Translations under genes and position numbers: made by a program | Assembly: GCA_942492835.1 (NCBI GenBank) | Contig: OW818645.1 | Coordinates: forward strand, 2,604,001 to 2,668,000 | Direction of reading: 5' to 3' | DNA from: GWB2-37-7 sp942492835 | GTDB lineage: Bacteria; Bacillota; Clostridia; Lutisporales; Lutisporaceae | DNA: 64,000 bases | In this document: one piece after another, positions 18,049 through 27,344 of the stretch | Position numbering within the stretch: position 1 is the stretch's first letter | Layout of the letters: every line of letters starts with the position of its first letter | The notes under the pieces: model-generated | What the model was told of the DNA's origin: nothing | The model's database searches: none | What the model saw: only the letters and a program-made list of their open reading frames with translations

Positions 18049-18720
18049 ATGTTTAATGAAAAAAGATTAAGGATAATTACTGGACATTATGGTAGTGGGA
18101 AGACTGAATTTGCAGTTAACTATACTTTAGGATTAGCAGCTACAGGACAAAAGACAGCGATTGTAGACCTTGATATAGTAAATCCATATTTCCGCTCTAG
18201 ACAAATGGAACCCTTCTTTGAAGAAAAAGGTATAAGGGTAATCGCGTCATCAATTAAAGGCTTATCAGGTGATATACCTGCTTTGTCTCCTGAAATATTT
18301 ACAGTTTTTCAAGATAAGTCTTATCAAGCAGTTATTGATGTTGGTGGAGATAGAGCTGGAGCAAGGGCACTAGGAAGATATCATGAATACTTAGATATTG
18401 AACCTTATGAAATGATGTTTGTACTAAATGCCAATCGAAGAATGACACATGATTTAGATGGCGCTATTAAGTACATCAGAGAAATTGAGGCTGGTTCAAA
18501 ACAAAAGATTACGTCACTAGTTAACAATACACATCTATGTGGAGAAACCACTATAGAGGAAATTATGAAAGGGCAGCAATTGTGTGAGCAGGTATCAGAT
18601 GCATTAGGAATACCAATTAGATATATTGTAGTTAAAAAGGATTTGGTATCTAGCTTACCTAAAAATCTTAAGGGAGAAGTTTTCCCCGTAGATATATATA
18701 TGAAAAAACCTTGGGAGTAG
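18049..18720 (+). CDS. P-loop ATP-binding protein (CobQ/MinD-like) in the vor operon
   Basis: The 223-residue protein starts RLRIITGHYGSGKTEFAVN, a deviant but complete Walker A, then IVDLDIVNPYFRSR (a MinD/CobB-like switch strand), and AVIDVGGDRAGARALG (Walker B-like). Such proteins often lie between acid kinase genes and ferredoxin oxidoreductase genes in Clostridia; their task, possibly metal or cofactor delivery, is not established. The frame also starts with TTG at 18043, but TAGGGTGG favours ATG at 18049. Confidence 0.75.
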   Translation: MFNEKRLRIITGHYGSGKTEFAVNYTLGLAATGQKTAIVDLDIVNPYFRSRQMEPFFEEKGIRVIASSIKGLSGDIPALSPEIFTVFQDKSYQAVIDVGGDRAGARALGRYHEYLDIEPYEMMFVLNANRRMTHDLDGAIKYIREIEAGSKQKITSLVNNTHLCGETTIEEIMKGQQLCEQVSDALGIPIRYIVVKKDLVSSLPKNLKGEVFPVDIYMKKPWE

Positions 18721-18749
18721 ATTTATATTAAAATAAAGGAGGTAAAAAA

Positions 18750-18962
18750 ATGGCAGGAAGAGTAAGCTTTGATGAAGACAGATGCAAAGGCTGTGAACTT
18801 TGTACAACAGTTTGTCCAGTAAAGATAGTTACACTGGACACAGAAAAAATCAATGTAAAAGGCTATCATCCAGCAACTATTAAGGAAATGGAAAAATGTA
18901 TTGCATGCGGTTCATGTGCAAAAATTTGTCCAGATACTGTTATAAAAGTAGAGAAACTATAG
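18750..18962 (+). CDS. vorD: 2-oxoacid:ferredoxin oxidoreductase delta subunit, 2[4Fe-4S] ferredoxin-like (VorD)
   Basis: This 70-residue protein has two full [4Fe-4S] motifs, CKGCELCTTVCP and CIACGSCAKICP. As the delta subunit it wires electrons from the thiamine enzyme to external ferredoxin. AAAGGAGG precedes the ATG, and vorB follows after 37 bases. Whether the complex prefers 2-ketoisovalerate or 2-oxoglutarate cannot be read from this subunit; the ptb/buk context favours branched-chain oxoacids. Confidence 0.9.
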   Translation: MAGRVSFDEDRCKGCELCTTVCPVKIVTLDTEKINVKGYHPATIKEMEKCIACGSCAKICPDTVIKVEKL

Positions 18963-18999
18963 CCATGAACTATTAAATTTTTTAGGGAGGTTGAACGTA

Positions 19000-20067
19000 A
19001 TGGCAAAGGAATTATGGAAGGGTAATGAAGCTATTGCAGAAGCAGCTATAAAAGCTGGCTGTAGATATTTCTTCGGTTATCCAATAACACCACAAAATGA
19101 AATACCTGAGTATATGTCATTAAGATTGCCACAAGAAAATGGTGTTTTCTTACAAGCTGAATCAGAGGTTGCTGCTATTAATATGGTATATGGAGCAGCT
19201 GGCTCAGGAGCAAGGGTTATGACATCCTCTTCCAGCCCAGGAATAAGCTTAAAACAAGAAGGTATATCCTATATCGCAGGAGCAGAGCTTCCATGCGTTA
19301 TAGTTAACATAGTAAGAGGTGGTCCAGGTCTTGGTGGCATCCAGCCTGCACAATCAGACTATTTCCAATCTACAAAAGGCGGCGGACATGGAGATTACAG
19401 ACTTTTGGTACTAGCTCCAAGCTCAATACAAGAAGCTGTTGATTTAACTCAAGAAGCCTTTGATTTAGCTGATCAATATAGAATGCCTGTTTTAATATTA
19501 GGTGATGGTATGATTGGTCAAATGATGGAACCTATAGAATTCAAGCCAATAGTTAAGAAAACTCTTCCTGAGAAAACTTGGGCTACTGTAGGAACAAAGG
19601 GCAAGAGAGAACCAAATGTAATCAACTCACTTTTCATTGATCCACAAGAATGTGAGAATCACAATATAAAACTATTTAAGAAATATGACGAAATAACTGC
19701 TAATGAAACAAGAGTAGAAAACTATAATCTTGAAGGTGCAGAAATAGTATTCGTTTCCTATGGTACAACTTCAAGAATAGTAAAAAATGCTATAAATGCA
19801 CTTGAAAAGGAAGGCATAAAGGCTGGTATGATAAGACCAATTACATTATGGCCATTCCCAACAGAAGCTATAGAAGCTGCTGCTAATATGTCAAGTGTAA
19901 AAGCTTTCTTATCAGTAGAAATGAGTATGGGTCAAATGGTAGATGATGTTAAAATTGCATCAAATGGTAAGAAGCCAGTACATTTCTATGGTAGAACAGG
20001 CGGCATGATACCTACACCTAAAGCTATTGTAGAGGAAGCAAAGAAGATATTAGGGGGTGCAAAATAA
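19000..20067 (+). CDS. vorB: 2-oxoacid:ferredoxin oxidoreductase alpha subunit (VorB)
   Basis: The 355-residue subunit begins ELWKGNEAIAEAAIKAGCRYFFGYPITPQNEI, the canonical start of the pyrimidine-binding (alpha) subunit of 2-oxoacid oxidoreductases, with MTSSSSPGISLKQEGISY further on. It pairs with the TPP-binding subunit encoded next. A TTG at 18991 is in frame, but TAGGGAGG lies 9 bases before ATG 19000. It overlaps vorA by one base. Confidence 0.92.
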   Translation: MAKELWKGNEAIAEAAIKAGCRYFFGYPITPQNEIPEYMSLRLPQENGVFLQAESEVAAINMVYGAAGSGARVMTSSSSPGISLKQEGISYIAGAELPCVIVNIVRGGPGLGGIQPAQSDYFQSTKGGGHGDYRLLVLAPSSIQEAVDLTQEAFDLADQYRMPVLILGDGMIGQMMEPIEFKPIVKKTLPEKTWATVGTKGKREPNVINSLFIDPQECENHNIKLFKKYDEITANETRVENYNLEGAEIVFVSYGTTSRIVKNAINALEKEGIKAGMIRPITLWPFPTEAIEAAANMSSVKAFLSVEMSMGQMVDDVKIASNGKKPVHFYGRTGGMIPTPKAIVEEAKKILGGAK

Positions 20068-20813
20068 TGGCTGTTGTATTTGAAAAGACAAAAGGGTTAA
20101 CAGACAAGCCCTTCCATTACTGCCCAGGCTGTACCCATGGTATAATCCACAGATTAGTAGCAGAATCATTAGAAGAACTAGGTTTACTTGATGATGCTAT
20201 AGGGGTTGCTCCTGTTGGATGTGCAGTTTTTGCCTATGATTATTTTAACTGCGATATGCAAGAAGCAGCACACGGAAGAGCTCCAGCTACTGCAACTGGT
20301 ATTAAGAGAGTAAATCCAAAGAGTGCAGTTTTCACATATCAAGGAGATGGAGATTTAGCTTCAATAGGTGCAGCTGAAATAGTTCATGCATCTATGAGAG
20401 GTGAAAAGTTCACTACAATATTTGTAAACAATGCTATATATGGTATGACAGGTGGACAAATGGCTCCAACAACACTAGTTGGACAAAAGGCAACTACAGC
20501 ACCACTTGGAAGAGATGAAAATCATGCAGGTATGCCTTTAAGAGTAAGTGAAATGCTTGCAACTATTCCAAAAGCAGTATTTGTTGAGAGAGTATCTGTA
20601 TTTGATGTTCCACATATAAACCAAGCTAAGAAGGCAATAAAGAAGGCTTTCCAAATACAAATGGAGGGCAAAGGCTTTACATTCATTGAAGTATTATCAA
20701 CTTGCCCAACAAACTGGGGAAAGACTCCTATTGAGTCATTGAAATGGCTTCAAGAAAATATGGTTCCATACTACCCATTGGGTAACTTTAGAACACCAGA
20801 GGAGGAGAAATAA
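20067..20813 (+). CDS. vorA: 2-oxoacid:ferredoxin oxidoreductase beta subunit, TPP-binding (VorA)
   Basis: The 248-residue protein shows HYCPGCTHGIIHR near the N-terminus, the TPP/Mg motif GDGDLASIGAAE with the asparagine in VNNAIYGMTGGQ, and a conserved CPTNWG segment near the C-terminus. It carries out decarboxylation of the 2-oxoacid, giving acyl-CoA and reduced ferredoxin with its partners. Stop and start codons of vorB/vorA share one base, and the next start follows its stop directly, so translation is tightly coupled. Confidence 0.92.
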   Translation: MAVVFEKTKGLTDKPFHYCPGCTHGIIHRLVAESLEELGLLDDAIGVAPVGCAVFAYDYFNCDMQEAAHGRAPATATGIKRVNPKSAVFTYQGDGDLASIGAAEIVHASMRGEKFTTIFVNNAIYGMTGGQMAPTTLVGQKATTAPLGRDENHAGMPLRVSEMLATIPKAVFVERVSVFDVPHINQAKKAIKKAFQIQMEGKGFTFIEVLSTCPTNWGKTPIESLKWLQENMVPYYPLGNFRTPEEEK

Positions 20814-21350
20814 ATGACACATGAAATCATAATAGCCGGCTTTGGCGGTCAAGGTGTAATGGCTATGGGTAAAATTCTTGTTGAAGCAGCATTAAAAGAA
20901 GGCAAGAATGTGTCTTGGTTACCATCCTATGGTCCAGAAATGCGTGGAGGCACTGCTAACTGTAATGTTATAGTATCAGACGAGCCTGTTGGTTCTCCTG
21001 TTGTTTCAGAAGCTACAGCAGCATTGATATTAAACAGACCTTCACTAGACAAGTTTGAAGCAGACGTTATACCTGGTGGAGTTCTTATCATCAACAGCTC
21101 ATTGATCGATAAGAAAGCTACAAGAGATGACATAAAGGTTTATTACGTTCCTGCAAATGATATTGCAAACGAATTAGGAACAGGTAAAATTGCAAATATG
21201 GTAATGCTAGGCGCGTACCTTGAAGCTTCAGGTGCTGCAAAGCAAGACACTATCATGGAAATCATCAGTGAAATATTCGCTGGTAAAAAGGCTAAGGTTA
21301 TTCCAGTAAACAAGGAAGCTCTAGTTAGAGGAGCAGCCTGCATAAAGTAA
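20814..21350 (+). CDS. vorC: 2-oxoacid:ferredoxin oxidoreductase gamma subunit (VorC)
   Basis: The 178-residue protein starts HEIIIAGFGGQGVMAMGKILVEA, the CoA-contacting gamma-subunit signature, and contains YGPEMRGGTANC typical of the family. It begins on the base after the vorA stop. It is the last gene of the operon, which ends in a strong hairpin. Confidence 0.92.
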   Translation: MTHEIIIAGFGGQGVMAMGKILVEAALKEGKNVSWLPSYGPEMRGGTANCNVIVSDEPVGSPVVSEATAALILNRPSLDKFEADVIPGGVLIINSSLIDKKATRDDIKVYYVPANDIANELGTGKIANMVMLGAYLEASGAAKQDTIMEIISEIFAGKKAKVIPVNKEALVRGAACIK

Positions 21351-21374
21351 TAACTAAATAATATATGAAACACA

Positions 21375-21447
21375 GACCATTCTAAATGGGCACGGCACTA
21401 ATCCCGCCATATGTCCATTCTCCAAATTTAGAATGGTCTTTTTTTTA
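21375..21447 (+). terminator. Operon terminator with a long loop after vorC
   Basis: Perfect 13-base arms, GACCATTCTAAAT (21375-21387) and its complement (21426-21438), are followed by nine T residues. The 38-base loop is unusually long and contains a smaller imperfect hairpin. Confidence 0.8.
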
Positions 21448-22269
21448 TGGTTTTTGGAGAACGTATATTTGTGATATAGTAAAGATATGTTTTGCCTTGT
21501 TTGTAAAAATTCGTCTAAAATGACATAAAAAAAATCAGATATTTTTTTATTAATTTATTTGAGTTCTATATATCTAGACATATTTGTATCAACATCAATA
21601 TTTCTAATTTATGATCATATTATACATTTTATACATATTACTACTATCTTGTTTTACAAGGGTGGATTCGGCTATGAAGTTAAGTGTAAGAAACTAGTAA
21701 CTGTTATAATGGTGTTACCAAAGATGAAATATAAAATCAAGTTAAATATATTTAATATTAAATTTAGCTTAGCATTTATTAGTTTACAGCAATACCTTTC
21801 TATATTGTGTTAAGGAAACGGGGATATTTTATTTTGTTTTAAAATTCATTTCTTCTGTCCTGGAAATATAATTCTTTTCTAATATTATTAGTCCCTCTTA
21901 TTTGGTAGAGATTATTTATATGATTCAAATAAGTTGGAATGGATATCTTAATATAAGCAATTATGCACCTATAACTCAGATAATTCTACAGTTATTAATA
22001 TTATGTTTTTCTTGTATTGAATATGAAATAAAAATAACTCCATTCTAATTTTATAAAAATAGGTTAAGAATGAAAGAGTAAAATTAGAAAATGAAAATAA
22101 AAATAGAAGGGGAATTGAAAGAATAACAATTTAGTCTCTGTCTGTATTCAGATAGTTGTATTTTGTTATCGTGAGTATGTATAAAAAGATATAGGTTGCA
22201 AAATTTGATGTGGAACTGTTGGGTTTGATACGTTGAAATATCTTGTAGCTTCTGAGACAAACTTTATTT
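21448..22269. other. Gene-poor AT-rich stretch
   Basis: I see no supportable gene here. A possible 84-codon frame at 21559-21813 is hydrophobic, AT-driven, lacks a ribosome site and resembles nothing known to me. The stretch marks the border between housekeeping DNA and the decayed defence region. Confidence 0.6.
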
Positions 22270-22759
22270 AAGGTAAGGGGGTGATGTTGTGGTTGTTATA
22301 AAAAAACTCTTCTTTCATTAGGTTCATTTATAGGAATTTTTGGAGTTTATAATCTTAAAGTTAAGGAACATTATATACAATATTTAAAAGTATCTATAAT
22401 AGGGTTAATAATTGTTCTTGCTATTCTTGGATTTAGTACAAATGCATTAATTATATATATCAGTTTCTTTGTACTATCAATATTCATTATGTTTGTAATG
22501 AATTCAACAGGTACAAAACTCCAGTTGAGCACCCCAAAAGAAGAACTTACTTCTGTATATACGTTTAGATCTTCATTATTATCAATAGTAGTGCCTTTAT
22601 CGTATCTAATTTCGGGATGTATACTTCAATATCGGGGGAAGAAGGGATTTCTTCATCTTTAGTATTGCTCTGCTGCTTATTACAGTAAGTTTTAACATTT
22701 TATTAATAAAGTATTATAATAGAAGAACTAATACAAAAGGCTTTTCATGGAAAGCTTAA
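22270..22759 (+). pseudogene. Remnant of an MFS-type efflux transporter (C-terminal part)
   Basis: In one frame 22285-22662 reads as four or so membrane helices with the linker TGTKLQLSTPKEELTSVYTF followed by LLSIVVPLSYLISGCI, which matches the region between helices 10 and 11 of MFS multidrug transporters (usually T-x-x-Q-x-x-x-P-x-x-L-x-x-R-V). The frame has no start codon (a stop lies just upstream) and breaks near 22640; the last helix and tail (SIALLLITVSFNILLI) continue in another frame to a stop at 22757. The N-terminal half is absent. Confidence 0.65.
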
Positions 22760-22872
22760 TTTATATATGACAAATATTACATTATATTGTATTATATATA
22801 AGTAAAAGTAGTTTCTTCAACCTTTATATATGCTTTTGACAAATAGTCGATTACGCTTAATAGGGGGCAAAT

Positions 22873-23522
22873 ATGCAATTAGACTATGCACTTGTAAAAT
22901 TTAACGATATAAAAATTGCATCACGAGAAGGAGATAAACTTAGAGGGTACTTTGCAAATAAATATAGAGAGTATGAGCTGATGCATAATACATAGGGGAT
23001 AATTATATATATACTTATCCTAAGGTTCAATATAAAGTAATAAAAAACTGTCCAATAATATGCGGTATAGAAAATGGAGCAGTATATGTAATTAAGTCAG
23101 CAATAGAAACGGATGAAATAAAAATAAATGACCAAAAATATGAAGCTTATGAAAAGACAATAGAACACAAAATGGTTATATTTGGAATTTGTGATGATTA
23201 TGTAGAATATGAGTTTTTAACACCTTGATAGCACTTAATCAAAAGAATATTGATACATATAGAGGTGCGTGCAAATAGAACGAGAAGATTTATTAAATAA
23301 AATATTAATAGGAAATATGATATCTCTATCTAAAGGCTTAGAATACACTGTATCTGATACAATATATACATGGCTAGACATAGAGGAAACAGTAGTGAAA
23401 TTTAAGAACATAGAAATGACAGCATTTAAAGGGCATTTCAGAACAACTTTATAATCCCAGACTATTTAGGAATAGGTAAGTCTGTATCAAGAGGATTTGG
23501 AACTATAATAAAAGTAAAATAG
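22873..23522 (+). pseudogene. cas6: Broken CRISPR endoribonuclease gene, Cas6b-like
   Basis: Cas6 cuts the CRISPR transcript inside each repeat. The gene starts at ATG 22873 after TAGGGGG, reading MQLDYALVKFNDIKIASREG. The frame then breaks near 22990, near 23227 (a lost base in what would be TPWIALNQKN), near 23275 and near 23452. The last segment, PDYLGIGKSVSRGFGTI, is the glycine-rich loop of Cas6 and ends right before the leader of the first array. Stitched together, the order fits the Cas6b N and C domains. With at least four frame breaks the product cannot be functional. Confidence 0.75.
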
Positions 23523-23724
23523 TTTGTTGTTGAAAAATTATTGAGATTTTGAAGATGATACCTGTAAAGCATTGGAATGCAAAGGCTAGAAGCATATGTT
23601 GATAACGGAAAAAGGAGTAAAAACATGAGTTTTTTGGAGGATTTTTTGAGCGAAAAGTTTAATTCTAAGGACTTCAGAAAATCAAAGGAATGTAGATATA
23701 CCAATGTATAGCAGGAATTTACGA
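23523..23724 (+). promoter_or_regulatory. Leader of CRISPR array 1
   Basis: This ~200-base non-coding stretch directly precedes the first repeat and is roughly 75-80% identical by eye to the stretch before array 2 (33603-33814). Shared landmarks are TTTTGAAG-TGATACCT, GAAAAAGGAG-AAAA-CATGAG and TTTTTGAGCGAAAA. It should hold the array promoter and the spacer-integration signals. Confidence 0.8.
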
Positions 23725-24578
23725 GTTTAAATGATACTTCCATTAAAACAAGGATTGAAACACCTTGTAAATCTGCAATTATCCCATTGTAATATTCGTT
23801 TAAATGATACTTCCATTAAAACAAGGATTGAAACATTCTATCATACAACTTTTCAGAAAATTTGCAAAATATGTTTAAATGATACTTCCATTAAAACAAG
23901 GATTGAAACACACTAAAGATATGCAGGATAAATATTGTGGTGAAGAAGTTTAAAGATACATCCATTAAAACAAGTATTGAAGCATTATTATCCGCAGTCG
24001 TCAACTTAGCAAACATAGCGTTTAAATGATACTTCCATTAAAACAAGGATTGAAACAATGGCACGCCAATAAGTAAGTGTGAGAAGGACTTGGTTTAAAT
24101 GATACTTCCATTAAAACAAGGATTGAAACCTTTCAGGCGTGAATTAATATTAATTGTTAAGTGAAGAAGTTTAAATGATACTTCCATTAAAACAAGGATT
24201 GAAACTTACTTGAAAGGGGCGAAAAAGCATGAAGAGAGTTACAGTTTAAATGATACTTCCATTAAAACAAGGATTGAAACTACATAATGGCATTTAAATC
24301 AATTAAACTCGTTTGGCTGTTTTAAGTGATACTTCCATTAAAATAAGGATTGAAACTCTTGTATTTGCTGATATGTGAATGTTTTCTCCCAATTAGTTTA
24401 AATGATACTTCCAATAAAACAAGGATTGAAACATAAGTTCAGCTAGTCTTATAGCATTTTCTGACCTGTTTAAATGATATTTCCATTAAAACAAGGATTG
24501 AAACACAGCTACCTTGCCGAAGAACTCCCATTCGGTGCCACGTTTAAATGATACTTCCAATAAAATAAGTAAAGTTAA
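23725..24578 (+). CRISPR. CRISPR array 1: 12 repeats, 11 spacers
   Basis: The 37-base repeat begins GTTTAAATGATACTTCC and ends AAGGATTGAAAC. Repeats start at 23725, 23798, 23873, 23948 (degenerate, 36 bases), 24020, 24093, 24169, 24244, 24320, 24396, 24468 and 24542 (last one badly degenerate). Spacers are 35-39 bases. Perfect repeats are at the left end and damaged ones toward the right, so the leader is on the left and transcription runs rightward, giving ATTGAAAC as the 5' handle, as in type I-B and type III systems. Spacer 1 (23762-23797) is identical to spacer 1 of array 2. Confidence 0.97.
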
Positions 24579-24585
24579 AGTGAAC

Positions 24586-24630
24586 AAAAACAGCCAATAG
24601 ACAATAAATGTCTTTTGACTGTTTTTGTCA
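24586..24630 (+). terminator. Terminator downstream of CRISPR array 1
   Basis: Imperfect arms AAAAACAGCCAATAGACA (24586-24603) and its near complement (24609-24626) form a long hairpin with an A-run before and T-run after, just past the last repeat. Confidence 0.6.
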
Positions 24631-24768
24631 TTTATATGCATGTGTTTGTAAATAAATAGAGTAATATGTAAATATAGAGAAGGAATTTAAAATATGGAAA
24701 CAGAAATGTTATGTTATTACTTATTATGGAGATGAAACCAAAATAGTAAATAAGAAAGGAAGACTATT

Positions 24769-25515
24769 ATGCGTAATAATTCTGTAAAATGCATAAAAGA
24801 TGTTTTTAATAAAATACATAAAAACTATAACTATCTAAATGAGATGATGGTGAGTGAAATGGAGATAACATCTAAACATGATGTTTTAACAGGAGACTAT
24901 AGGGAGCAGCTGTGGATTGAACTGTTTAGAAGTATTATCCCTAAAAAGTTTTCTATAGCTCAAGGAGTTATTATTATTGATTCCTATGGTAATGTTTCAA
25001 AGGAAATTGATATAGCAGTATATGACGAACAGTATACACCATATGTATTCCAATATAATACTTTAAAATTCATACCTATTGAAGCGGTAGCAGTAGTTAT
25101 AGAGTGCAAAAGTAAAATCTTGAAGCCAAAGATATTGGGAGAATGGGTAGATACATTAAAAGCTTTAGAACCTAGAAGCTGTGGCATAGCACGAATAGTG
25201 TCAGGATATAGTTGTGGGATAACTAATAAATCGCAGATAAAGACAAGACCTATTAGAATATTGGCTTCAATGAATATAAAAGAAAAAGATAAAACTATTA
25301 TTAAAAAATATGAAGATAAATTTGATTTTATAATTAAGCAGAATTCATCTGGTAATAATGATTCTAAAAATTTTCATTTAATAGTACCCAAAATTAACAA
25401 ATCTCTTGAATGGTGGGGTAATCAATTAAATTGTAGAATTGATAAAAAAGAAGATGAAAACAAAAATATGGTCTTGAGTTATGCAAAAGTGAATGTATTA
25501 AAAAAGAAGAGTTAG
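24769..25515 (+). CDS. DUF6602-type PD-(D/E)XK nuclease-like protein in the CRISPR locus
   Basis: The 248-residue protein has the pattern of a PD-(D/E)XK fold: YREQLWIELF (E near 46), then KEIDIAVYD (D81) and AVVIECKS (E112-x-K114). The span REQ...IPKKFSIAQGVIID is typical of DUF6602 proteins. A nuclease activity is inferred from these residues only. The frame ends in TTA-AAA-AAG-AAG-AGT-TAG; a -1 shift on A-AAA-AAG would extend it by 86 codons to 25766 with a CxxxC...CxxC region. It lies just after array 1 and before the broken cas10, with AAAGGAAG before the ATG. Confidence 0.65.
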   Translation: MRNNSVKCIKDVFNKIHKNYNYLNEMMVSEMEITSKHDVLTGDYREQLWIELFRSIIPKKFSIAQGVIIIDSYGNVSKEIDIAVYDEQYTPYVFQYNTLKFIPIEAVAVVIECKSKILKPKILGEWVDTLKALEPRSCGIARIVSGYSCGITNKSQIKTRPIRILASMNIKEKDKTIIKKYEDKFDFIIKQNSSGNNDSKNFHLIVPKINKSLEWWGNQLNCRIDKKEDENKNMVLSYAKVNVLKKKS

Positions 25516-25766
25516 ATGTTCTTTGTAAGAGTTGTTTTAATGATTGCTTTGACACTGAAAAAAACTTCACCAAAACCTTAGAACATTTACGTATAGAGAA
25601 TAACGATTTGCTTACACTAAATTTCCAGCTAAATCAGCTTCTTATGCTAATAAACAATCCAATGCTATTTCCGCATTACGCCTATGCAAACTATTTCAAT
25701 AAGATTATCAAAGCTTTACCAAATACTAACGAAGACAAAACCAAGGTTAATACAAAAGGGAGGTAA
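25506..25766 (+). pseudogene. Frame-shifted C-terminal extension of the DUF6602 gene (cysteine motif, helical tail)
   Basis: In the -1 frame relative to the DUF6602 gene an open stretch runs 86 codons, starting EELDVLCKSCFNDCFDTEKN and continuing as a helical, leucine-rich tail to a TAA at 25764. It has no start codon of its own. It either is the lost C-terminus of the upstream gene after a one-base deletion in an A-run, or is reached by -1 ribosomal slippage at 25500-25506. The end abuts the AGGGAGG ribosome site of cas10. Confidence 0.6.
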
Positions 25767-25771
25767 AAAAC

Positions 25772-27324
25772 ATGTCCGCATATGTATATATAGATGTATC
25801 GCAAAAACAAGAATTCATCTACAAAACCAGCAAATTAAAGCAAAATTTATATAATTCTTTTATTATAAAGGCTGTTACTGAGAGACTGACAGAAGAAGGA
25901 AAAAGCCTTGATGATGAAATAGAAGAATTTTAAAGAAGAATGATATTGTATATTTAGAAAAATATTTGGAAGAAAATTTAAAAGGCAAATACTGCTTTGA
26001 ATATTGCGTGGAGGCAACAGTATAATTCGCTTTGATGAAGATGCTGATGCAATAAAATTTTATCAAGGGATACTCCTTTAGGATATTGGTAAAATATCCC
26101 AATTTAGAGTTATATATCAGTATGGTAGATAGCAAAGAGATAGAAACAAATAAATATAATGAAAAAGAAATACGAGAAAGCTTAGAAAACAAACTAGACA
26201 AGTATAAGGACGAGCGACAAGCACGATATAGAAGATATACTTATGGCATAGAGGAAATTGAAGAAAACGAGATAAAGGAAGATTTAAGTCCTGATGAACA
26301 AAGAAAATCTGAAGTTAATAAAGAGGATGCTATAAAAGCAGCAAAAAAATATATGTTCTCTAAATTTAAAGCTTCTCTAAATCCACAACATATAAATATT
26401 ACTTCAGAGTTAAATGAGTACAAAAAGCAAGGTGAAGGAAAAAGCTATATCGGAGTTATTTCAATAGATGGTAACAAAATGGGAGAAATGAGACATCAAA
26501 TAGAAGATTTCTGTGAGTTGAGAAACTTTAGTGAAAAAATAGACAGTATATATTTTAAAGCTATTACAAAAGCAATAAACGAATATGCAGTAAAGCTAGA
26601 TGAGAAAGAAAAACTTCTTGTTACCTCCATACTTCAAGCTGGTGATGATATATGCTTGATACTTGAAGCGGAAAATGCCATAGAAATTGCAAAGAGTATC
26701 ATAGAAAAGATAAAAGAAATATCAGAGACAAAGGAATATGACTTCATAAGCAAATATATGAAGCCTGACAGTCTGAAATACCTAACCGCATGTGGTGGGG
26801 TTGCAATTGCAAGACAAAGTTATCCTTTCTTTGAACTGGTAAAAACCGCAGAACACCTATGCCATGAAGCAAAGGTAGCAATATATTCTACAGAAGCTGA
26901 AAATGGCTCATTCATCAATTGGGAAATAGTACAAAGCCAAGTAGCAGCACAATATGAATATGAGGAATATGTTAAAAGCGGGGACATGCAAGAGGAATAT
27001 CATATAAAGCCATTAAGAGTAGATCAAGAGGAATCAATACAAGACGGGATATTTAGCTATGATGCTTTTAGCAGTATGGTTGGAAAAATAAAAGATAAAG
27101 AAGAAATAAGCAGCTCATTTTTAGAAGGACTGAAAAAGTGTATATACGGTGGAGTAGAGCAGTATAAGTTGTATTTGGATATGGATAAGGACAATAGAGC
27201 GGAGCTGACTAACGGAATCAATGCGATATTTGGTGCTAGTGTAGATGAATACATGCTTTATAAAGTAGAAGATAAAAAATTTATATATATAATAAATGAT
27301 GTGCTGGAAGCATTGCCCTTTTGA
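25772..27324 (+). pseudogene. cas10: Broken cas10 (Cmr2/Csm1-like palm polymerase-cyclase)
   Basis: Cas10 is the large subunit of type III effectors and makes cyclic oligoadenylates. The gene starts MSAYVYIDVSQKQEFIYKTS after a strong AGGGAGG, but the frame breaks three times between 25931 and 26085. From 26086 a 412-codon frame is intact and shows GVISIDGNKMGEMR (first palm) and LQAGDDICLI (second palm; AGDD where GGDD is usual), then a second-palm tail with CGGVAIARQSYPFF. No HD nuclease motif is seen at the N-terminus. The reading in three frames makes it a pseudogene, although the palm part could still be translated from an internal start. Confidence 0.8.
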
Positions 27325-27344
27325 AAAATCCTGGGGTGAAAAAA

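Noticed and set aside
21559..21813. 84-codon frame in the AT-rich gap
   Set aside because: No ribosome site, low-complexity composition, no recognisable domain.
23462..23743. Minus-strand frame across leader 1, with a similar minus-strand frame across leader 2 (33582-33833), both starting MEVSFKL
   Set aside because: The likeness comes from the homologous CRISPR leaders. Neither has a ribosome site and both run into the first repeat, so they are not paralogous genes.
23731..23916. Frames rich in NDTSIKTRIET (also 33965-34177)
   Set aside because: These are translations of CRISPR repeats.
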